Origin: Syntrophaceae bacterium
GTDB taxonomy: Bacteria > Desulfobacterota > SM23-61
Length of the DNA: 5,924 nucleotides
Assembly (NCBI GenBank): GCA_003154025.1
Contig: PMCE01000329.1
Location: 5,668 to 11,591, forward strand
Reading direction: 5' to 3'
Under the pieces are notes generated by a model. The model saw only the letters and a list, made by a program, of their open reading frames with translations, was not told the origin of the DNA and made no database searches. This document shows positions 1-4,348 of the stretch, piece after piece (the first letter of the stretch is position 1; each line of letters begins with the position of its first letter). Both the position numbers and the translations under genes were made by a program.

Positions 1-340
1 CGTCTCCAATATCCAAGAAAATACTTGATATTATATTATTTTTCCAACAACCGCAGGATAGGGCATCACTGGAGGGAAAATCTTCAAAATGCCAAAAATA
101 CTGTCCTTTCTCAGTAATATACATATTCCACCTTATTCCATTTTATCGCCGCATAAAATAAAATATGACCCCATATTGACCAATTATGGCAAAAAAGGGA
201 AAATTTTTGTCACTTTTTACAAAATTATTACCCTATTTTCCCTATAAACATACCCATAAGAATATGGATCCGTATCCATACCTTTGAAAAAAATTAATTA
301 TTTCAACAATAAGATGTTATACAAAGCACAATAAATTAAT
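1..340. other. AT-rich upstream region without a convincing gene
   Basis: This stretch is much richer in A and T than the genes that follow, and no convincing coding region is seen on either strand. It contains short inverted repeats: AATATG-ACCC-CATATT at 162-177, and a cluster of CCATA/TATGG half-sites at 171-175, 185-189, 254-258, 263-267 and 276-280. I see no convincing sigma-70 promoter, tRNA, or c-di-GMP riboswitch core. The simplest reading is the regulatory region of the downstream activator gene. Whether a gene ends or diverges to the left cannot be seen. Confidence 0.6.
254..280. promoter_or_regulatory. Candidate upstream activator (enhancer) site for the sigma-54 promoter
   Basis: A perfect 7-bp inverted repeat, TATGGATCCGTATCCATA, lies at 263-280 with a 4-nt centre. 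An upstream CCATA at 254-258 forms a second, overlapping inverted pair with TATGG at 263-267. The 263-280 repeat is centred about 95 bp before the predicted transcription start, within the usual range for sites bound by sigma-54 activators. Binding by the adjacent activator, which would give autoregulation, is an inference from position and symmetry. Another regulator could own the site. Confidence 0.45.
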
Positions 341-356
341 TGGCACTAATATTGCA
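341..356 (+). promoter_or_regulatory. Sigma-54 (RpoN) -24/-12 promoter
   Basis: The sequence TGGCACTAATATTGCA matches the sigma-54 consensus TGGCAC-N5-TTGCA. The invariant GG (342-343) and GC (354-355) are separated by the required 10 nt. Taking C355 as -12 puts +1 near 367, only about 5 nt before the ATG at 372. The promoter therefore almost abuts the activator gene. Promoters of this class need an AAA+ activator, and the gene immediately downstream encodes one, so autoregulation is plausible. Confidence 0.85.
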
Positions 357-371
357 GGATAATTGACCAGC

Positions 372-1445
372 ATGGAGTCAATTCATCAAGTTTTTTTCTC
401 TCAATCCCCCAGGATGGAGAAGCTGAGTAGCATCATCGGCGAAATCGCCAGCGTGGATGTCCCTGTCTTGATCAAAGGGGAGAGTGGGAGCGGCAAGGAA
501 ATCGTGGCCAACGCGATCCACGCACGGTCTCGCCGGCAGGACAAACCCCTGATCAAGGTAAACTGTGCGGCAATTCCCAAGAGCCTCCTGGAGAGTGAAC
601 TCTTCGGCTTCGACAAAGGGGCTTTTACCGGAGCCCACTTGAAGAAGCCGGGAAAATTCGAGCTGGCCAACGGGGGCACCATCATTCTAAACGACATCGG
701 AGAGATTGATATCTCCATCCAGGCCAAGCTCCTCCAAGTTCTGCAGGACGGGGCGTTCTCCCGCCTGGGGGGAGAACGGGACATCGTCGTAAATACCCGG
801 GTCATCACCACCACCAAGGATGACCTGGAGAGGTCCATAGGGGAGGGCCGGTTTCGGGAAGATCTCTTCTACCGCATCAATGTTATCAACCTTTCCGTTC
901 CCCCCCTGCGGGAGAGAAAAGAGCAAATTCTCCCCTTAACCCATTTTTTCTTCGACAACAATCGGAAGAAGTACGGCAAGCCCGCGCCGTCGCTTTCTCC
1001 CCGAACCCTGCGGTATTTCCAGGAATACGATTGGCCCGGCAATGTCCGGGAGTTGGAAAATATCGTCAAAAGAGTCATCCTATTCGGGGAAGAAGAAGTA
1101 ATCCAGGGGCCCCTGAAAAATCTTCTCTCGGCCAGGCCTATCCCCCCGGAAGGCCCGGGTCTGCGGATGGATGACCCCTCGAGGATGAAAGGACGGACGC
1201 TCAAGCGGATCGGAAGGGAAGCCGCGGAGGTCGCGGAGAAAGAGTTTCTCGCCAAAGCCCTCCAGGAGACCCATTGGAACCGGAGGGACGCAGCCGGCAT
1301 TCTCCAGATCAGCTACAAGGCCCTGCTGTACAAGATCAAAAAGTACCGCTTGAACGAAACGAATATCAAGAAGCTTAGGGAGGAGTTGGGATGGCCTATC
1401 CAGCCAGACAATCGATCGCCGGGGAGGGGGTCGACCGGATCCTGA
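372..1445 (+). CDS. PspF-like sigma-54-dependent transcriptional activator without sensor domain
   Basis: A 357-aa bacterial enhancer-binding protein that would remodel sigma-54 RNA polymerase by ATP hydrolysis in the cytoplasm. With the ATG at 372 as start, key residues fall on the numbers known for E. coli PspF: Walker A GESGSGKE 36-43 (K42), N64, the sigma-54-contacting GAFTGA loop 83-88, arginine fingers R162 and R168, and the WPGNVRELEN sensor II region 221-230. A proline-rich linker (about 253-270) leads to a Fis-type helix-turn-helix (about 285-327) and a polar 30-residue tail. There is no receiver, GAF or PAS domain, so control must act in trans. Oddity: the Walker B pair is N107-D108, where the family has Asp-Glu. 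A TTG at 363 is in frame, but it lies upstream of the predicted transcription start, so the ATG is preferred. The neighbouring genes suggest control of EPS production. Confidence 0.93.
   Translation: MESIHQVFFSQSPRMEKLSSIIGEIASVDVPVLIKGESGSGKEIVANAIHARSRRQDKPLIKVNCAAIPKSLLESELFGFDKGAFTGAHLKKPGKFELANGGTIILNDIGEIDISIQAKLLQVLQDGAFSRLGGERDIVVNTRVITTTKDDLERSIGEGRFREDLFYRINVINLSVPPLRERKEQILPLTHFFFDNNRKKYGKPAPSLSPRTLRYFQEYDWPGNVRELENIVKRVILFGEEEVIQGPLKNLLSARPIPPEGPGLRMDDPSRMKGRTLKRIGREAAEVAEKEFLAKALQETHWNRRDAAGILQISYKALLYKIKKYRLNETNIKKLREELGWPIQPDNRSPGRGSTGS
1377..1385 (+). promoter_or_regulatory. Strong ribosome binding site inside the activator gene
   Basis: AGGGAGGAG lies 5 nt before the ATG at 1391 and within the 3' end of the activator coding sequence. 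It fixes the start of the overlapping gene and supports that gene being genuinely translated, probably coupled to the upstream one. Confidence 0.8.
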
Positions 1446-1861
1446 CCCGGGAGATCTTTCTCTATTTCCTCGACCTTGAAGTGAAGCGGTCCCGGCGCTA
1501 CCAGAATTTTTTCAGTATCCTGATCTTGAGACTGGATGAGGTGCCGAACCGGGAAAACGGAAACGGGCTCCGGGCCTGTTACCGCAGGCTGAGTCATCTG
1601 CTGGCTGAAGAGATGAGAGACAGCGATATCCTGGGGGCCCTGGGGGAGAAGAGACTGGCCGTCATTCTCCCCTATGCGGACATGTTCTCCGGGGGCAACA
1701 CCCGGTCCCGGTTCGAAACCAGCCTACGATTCTACGATTTCAACCGGGATGGGTACCAGGTAGTGGTCGATCAGGTCTGCTTCCCCCGGGATGGGACGGA
1801 CACCTCCGACCTGGTCCGCAAAGTGGTGGGAATCGAATCTTTAGAATCAACCGAAACGTGA
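1391..1861 (+). CDS. Degenerate GGDEF-like domain protein
   Basis: A 156-aa cytoplasmic protein with no signal peptide or membrane segment. Its layout follows a diguanylate cyclase (GGDEF) fold: DRILTREIF at 15-23 resembles the opening DxLTGLxNR, SILILRLDEV at 42-51 resembles the first core strand, and RDSDILGALGEKRLAVILP at 76-94 occupies the R-x-D...GGDEF-x-VLLP position. The last strands fit FPRDGTDTSDLVRKV at 131-145. The catalytic signature itself reads GEKRL (85-89), and the final AD-x-ALY-x-AK helix is missing, so cyclase activity is not expected. It could bind c-di-GMP or GTP, or act as a protein-protein module. The gene overlaps the activator gene by 55 nt in another frame, which suggests translational coupling and a joint role, perhaps as the missing sensor of the activator. 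The fold assignment rests on pattern similarity alone. Confidence 0.75.
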   Translation: MAYPARQSIAGEGVDRILTREIFLYFLDLEVKRSRRYQNFFSILILRLDEVPNRENGNGLRACYRRLSHLLAEEMRDSDILGALGEKRLAVILPYADMFSGGNTRSRFETSLRFYDFNRDGYQVVVDQVCFPRDGTDTSDLVRKVVGIESLESTET

Positions 1862-1885
1862 CGTAAAACAAGCAGGCTCAACAGC

Positions 1886-1973
1886 GTCATCCTCGCGAAA
1901 GCGGGAATCCGGAAAGAAAGACCGGATTCCGGAGTCTGCCCCGTACTTGATACGGGGTCAAGCCCGGAATGAC
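1886..1973. repeat. Folded dispersed repeat, GTCATTCC/dRS3-like
   Basis: About 88 bp bounded by GTCAT (1886-1890) and ATGAC (1969-1973). Inside are three consecutive hairpins: CTCGC-GAAA-GCGGG at about 1893-1905, a perfect 9-bp stem GGAATCCGG/CCGGATTCC (1904-1912 with 1922-1930), and a perfect 7-bp stem CCCCGTA/TACGGGG (1939-1945 with 1951-1957). The pattern GTCATTCC-CGC-GAAA-GCG-GGAATCC is a widespread proteobacterial intergenic repeat and resembles the Neisseria dRS3 family. It has no T-run and no coding capacity. It could act as an mRNA structure or a recombination target. Copy number elsewhere in the genome cannot be seen. Confidence 0.75.
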
Positions 1974-1978
1974 AGATA

Positions 1979-2009
1979 TGAAAGTCCTCTGAAAGTGGTG
2001 TCCGGACAC
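1979..2009. promoter_or_regulatory. Possible operator: paired TGAAAGT direct repeats plus a 12-bp palindrome
   Basis: TGAAAGT occurs at 1979-1985 and 1990-1996, exactly 11 bp apart (one helical turn). It is followed by the perfect palindrome GTGTCCGGACAC at 1998-2009. The cluster lies just outside the dispersed repeat and about 95-125 bp before the export gene start. I could not find a convincing sigma-54 or sigma-70 promoter next to it, so the operator reading is tentative. Confidence 0.35.
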
Positions 2010-2094
2010 GGCATGACAATTAGGCTCAGAAGCAAAAAATGTCAACGGTTCCCATTATTCTTGGGTATCAATGCAGGCAACGGATGGGGGAGAT

Positions 2095-2099
2095 AGGAG
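2095..2099 (+). promoter_or_regulatory. Ribosome binding site that decides the export-protein start
   Basis: AGGAG lies 5 nt before the ATG at 2105. An in-frame ATG at 2039 has no such site, and it would put 22 extra residues in front of a clear signal peptide. The start at 2105 is therefore preferred. Confidence 0.8.
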
Positions 2100-2104
2100 C
2101 GGAT

Positions 2105-2716
2105 ATGAAAAAAGGGGTGATGACCTTCACGATGATCTGGGCCATGCTGGTTTTTCTTTCTCCCGTGGTAGCTTATGCTCAAGCGGAGAAAGAGGTCTTA
2201 TCAAAAAAACAGGCCCAGGCGGAGGTGGCCGCCGACAGCAATCAGTACGTAATCGGGCCGGAGGATTCTCTGTACATCCATGTGTGGAAGGAAGAGACCC
2301 TGTCGAGGACCGTCCCGGTGAGGATCGACGGGAAGATTTCCCTCCCCCTGATCGACGAAATCCAGGCCGCCGGGCTTACTCCGCTCCAGTTGAAAGAGAA
2401 TCTGGTCAAAAGGTTCAGGGACTTTGTTGACATCCCCAACGTCTCGGTGATCGTCATGGAGGCCAACAGCTTCAAGGTTTTTGTCTCCGGCTATGTAAAA
2501 ACCCCCGGGGTCGTCCGCCTGCGGAGCGAAACCAGCATCCTCCAGGTGATTTCCATGGTGGGAGGGTTCACCGAGTGGGCCAATCAGAAAAAAGTCCTGG
2601 TCATCCGGAAGGAGGAGGGCAAAGAAAAACGGATCACGGTGAACTATAAAAAAATCGTCAGCGGGGGCGAACCCAACCTAGTTCTGAAGTCCGGGGATAC
2701 GATCATCGTCCCCTGA
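2105..2716 (+). CDS. Polysaccharide export protein (Wza/OPX family, short form, one SLBB domain)
   Basis: A 203-aa exported protein. Residues 1-27 form a signal peptide (KK, hydrophobic core, then VVAYAQA with likely cleavage after Ala25 or Ala27). No lipobox cysteine is present, unlike the lipoprotein Wza of E. coli. The polysaccharide export domain spans about 47-119, opening with YVIGPEDSLYIHVWKEE and including VRIDGKISLPLI. A single SLBB domain spans about 124-180 (VSGYVKTPGVVRL, then ILQVISMVGGFTEWA), and the protein ends LKSGDTIIVP. It stops there, so it lacks the further SLBB domain and the amphipathic outer-membrane helix that Wza uses as its pore. It should sit in the periplasm, above the chain-length protein and below an outer-membrane partner. 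The following beta-barrel gene is the obvious candidate. Family assignment is firm; the polymer is unknown. Confidence 0.93.
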   Translation: MKKGVMTFTMIWAMLVFLSPVVAYAQAEKEVLSKKQAQAEVAADSNQYVIGPEDSLYIHVWKEETLSRTVPVRIDGKISLPLIDEIQAAGLTPLQLKENLVKRFRDFVDIPNVSVIVMEANSFKVFVSGYVKTPGVVRLRSETSILQVISMVGGFTEWANQKKVLVIRKEEGKEKRITVNYKKIVSGGEPNLVLKSGDTIIVP

Positions 2717-2747
2717 GAGACGTGTAACTACTCAACCGACCAGGATT

Positions 2748-2777
2748 TCGTAGGGGCGGCCCAATGTGGCCGCCCGG
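2748..2777. repeat. GTAGGGGCGG-type hairpin repeat
   Basis: A perfect 8-bp stem GGGCGGCC (2754-2761) / GGCCGCCC (2768-2775) closes a 6-nt loop and is introduced by TCGTAG. Strings of the form GTAGGGGCGG...CCGCCC are common dispersed intergenic repeats in environmental bacteria, including Desulfobacterota. No T-run follows, so a terminator is unlikely. The hairpin may stabilise the upstream message or moderate read-through into the barrel gene. Confidence 0.65.
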
Positions 2778-2805
2778 CATCCCTTCAACCAAACGGGGAT
2801 AAGAT

Positions 2806-4164
2806 ATGACAAACCGCAAAAGCGCGGATTGGTTTAAAATGTTGGTTCTGGTTCTCCTTCTGTCGGCTGTTCCCTCGGTCAGCTACGCCGACTGGGTCGA
2901 TGTGATGAGAAAATTCCGCCCTCGCATCACGGCCCAGGAGGATTACACGGACAACTTGTTTTACCAAAAAACGAACACGGTGAAGGATTACATCACCACC
3001 ATTTCTCCGGGGCTGACCTTTTCCACTTCTCCCCCGCTGGTCGGTTCTCCCTCTCTGGGACCTTCATCATCAGGCGCCGGGAGAGAAGAACCCAAATACG
3101 GGCTGGACCTGGATTATGCCCCGGGCTTCGTCTCTTATGCCCACAATTCACAGTTGAATTATATCAGCCATGCGGGAACCTTGAATACCTGGTACACCTT
3201 CGGCCGGAATTTTACTTTTCGACTGTGGGACAATGTTATCCAATCGAAAAATCCCCTGGAAGGATACGTAGCCCCTCCTCAACAACCCCAGCAGCCGGGG
3301 GGATATGTCCAAGGAGTCAACCAGAACGGGTACACTTATCTCCGTAATATGGTATCGCCCTCCATGACCTATCAATTCGGCCGGGAAGATCTTCTCGAGC
3401 TCAATTACATTGACAACTATTATCATAGCCAAAACCCTACCGTGGGTACGATCCGGTTGGACACCTTCACCCCCCGCTTCACCTACTGGTTCAACATCAA
3501 CCACGGGATCGTTCTGGAATACAGCTATATGACCGGCCGTTACGACTTCCTGCCGGATTTTACCGGTAACCACACCCGCGGCCGTTATACCTACCGGTTC
3601 GACGCCCAGACCTCGGTTTTCGGGCAATATGTCTATGACACCATGAATTATGAATCTCCGGGGGTCGATTATTATGTTAACAACCCGAGCGTCGGGATCA
3701 CCCATGCCTTCAGCCCGACCCTGACCGGAAGAGCCCAAGCCGGCTATTTCTGGCGAACCCCTGAAAGGGGGAAGAGCGCCACCGGCCCATCCTTTGACCT
3801 CGGTCTGAATCAGCGGACCATGAGAACCACCTACGACCTTTCCTTTCAGGGCGGGTACTCATCCGATTTGTCTTCGGCTCAGACTCTCGGGTTTTACGAA
3901 TACTACCGGGCCGTCGGAAACATCACCTACCAGCTTGCCACCCGCACGTCCGTGGGAATCTTAGGCTCGGTGGGAAGATACGACTATGTCGATCAAGGCC
4001 GGAAAGACTGGATCTGGCGGGCGGAAGGCAATTTTTCCTATCAGCCATTGAGGTGGTTGACCACTACTTTCCTGGTCTATCATCAGGAGGATACTTCAGA
4101 TTTGAGTACTGCCGGCTACAAGGAAAATCGCGCCATGGTCCGGCTTACGGCGACGTACTGGTAA
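2806..4164 (+). CDS. Outer-membrane beta-barrel protein of the EPS export locus
   Basis: A 452-aa protein with a signal peptide (charged start, hydrophobic core 11-21, cleavage after SYA at residue 28). After it comes PRITAQEDYTDNLFYQ and then DYITTISPGLTF, an opening typical of the beta-barrel porin family found in EPS clusters (BBP2-like). The rest is a succession of short alternating, Tyr- and Phe-rich strands joined by polar loops, and the last strand ends AMVRLTATYW with the terminal aromatic residue used as a BAM insertion signal. Two low-complexity loops stand out: a Pro/Ser/Gly stretch near 73-92 and a Pro/Gln stretch near 157-164. It lies between the short export protein and the chain-length gene, which suggests it supplies the outer-membrane pore, as in Myxococcus systems where short OPX proteins pair with a barrel. 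A weak GGGGAT sits about 5 nt before the start. Confidence 0.85.
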   Translation: MTNRKSADWFKMLVLVLLLSAVPSVSYADWVDVMRKFRPRITAQEDYTDNLFYQKTNTVKDYITTISPGLTFSTSPPLVGSPSLGPSSSGAGREEPKYGLDLDYAPGFVSYAHNSQLNYISHAGTLNTWYTFGRNFTFRLWDNVIQSKNPLEGYVAPPQQPQQPGGYVQGVNQNGYTYLRNMVSPSMTYQFGREDLLELNYIDNYYHSQNPTVGTIRLDTFTPRFTYWFNINHGIVLEYSYMTGRYDFLPDFTGNHTRGRYTYRFDAQTSVFGQYVYDTMNYESPGVDYYVNNPSVGITHAFSPTLTGRAQAGYFWRTPERGKSATGPSFDLGLNQRTMRTTYDLSFQGGYSSDLSSAQTLGFYEYYRAVGNITYQLATRTSVGILGSVGRYDYVDQGRKDWIWRAEGNFSYQPLRWLTTTFLVYHQEDTSDLSTAGYKENRAMVRLTATYW

Positions 4165-4171
4165 AAAAGGT

Positions 4172-4203
4172 CAGCCAGTCAGCCGGTCCGCCGGTCGGCC
4201 CGT
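4172..4203 (-). repeat. Inverted arm of the octamer array (four units)
   Basis: Four adjacent 8-bp units (starting at 4172, 4180, 4188 and 4196) follow the pattern CNGCCRGT, the reverse complement of the ACYGGCNG unit of the main array. Only the innermost has drifted (CGGCCCGT). As a block they are complementary at 28 of 32 positions to units 8-11 of the array (4268-4299), and the match includes the variable seventh base in units 8, 9 and 10. The next 8 nt (4204-4211) no longer fit and form the junction between the arms. Confidence 0.8.
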
Positions 4204-4211
4204 CGGGGTCA

Positions 4212-4323
4212 ACTGGCAGACCGGCAGACTGGCAGACTGGCAGACCGGCAGACTGGCAGACCGGCAGACTGGCCGACTGGCGGACCGGCTGACCGGCAGA
4301 CTGGCTAACCGGCAGACCGGCTG
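4212..4323 (+). repeat. Tandem octamer array, 14 in-phase copies of ACYGGCNG
   Basis: Fourteen consecutive 8-bp units with no insertion or deletion, plus a partial unit ACCG at 4324-4327. Position 3 alternates between C and T along the array. Position 7 is A in the first seven units, then C, G, T, A, T, A, T. Only unit 12 also varies at position 8 (A). The array fills most of the gap between the barrel gene stop (4164) and the chain-length gene start (4349). Because 8 is not a multiple of 3, and because the array shows stronger decay on its right side, it behaves as non-coding DNA. Such arrays are prone to copy-number change by replication slippage. Confidence 0.92.
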
Positions 4324-4348
4324 ACCGCGTTTTTGCGAGGTTAAAGTA

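Larger units (their letters stand above)
4169..4334 (+). terminator. Possible terminator or attenuator formed by the inverted octamer arms
   Basis: The outer left arm GGTCAGCCAGTCAGCCGGT (4169-4187) is complementary at 17 of 19 positions to 4308-4326. Right after that come GCG and five T (4330-4334). A long GC-rich stem with a T-run resembles an intrinsic terminator, although the loop would be very large and other pairing registers compete. It would sit between the barrel and chain-length genes and could lower or tune expression of the latter. Confidence 0.3.

Noticed and set aside
89..247. 52-codon + strand frame in the AT-rich upstream region
   Set aside because: Composition is as AT-rich as the surrounding non-coding DNA, the nearest GGAGG is 13 nt away, and no recognisable protein features are seen.
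1771..2019. 82-codon - strand frame with a SGLDPVSS...IPAFARMT peptide
   Set aside because: This peptide type is a familiar false gene produced by translating the GTCATTCC-type dispersed repeat.
1997..2025. Second sigma-54 promoter before the export genes
   Set aside because: GG and GC pairs occur here, but none has the required 10-nt spacing.
2039..2104. Longer N-terminus for the export protein starting at ATG 2039
   Set aside because: It has no ribosome binding site and would bury the signal peptide 22 residues inside. The ATG at 2105 has AGGAG at good spacing.
4053..4292. Short + strand open frame ending in an RPADWQTG-like repeat
   Set aside because: It begins inside the barrel gene in another frame, and its repeat peptide is the octamer array translated by chance.
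4172..4323. CRISPR array
   Set aside because: The 8-bp units are directly adjacent with no unique spacers, and no cas genes are nearby.
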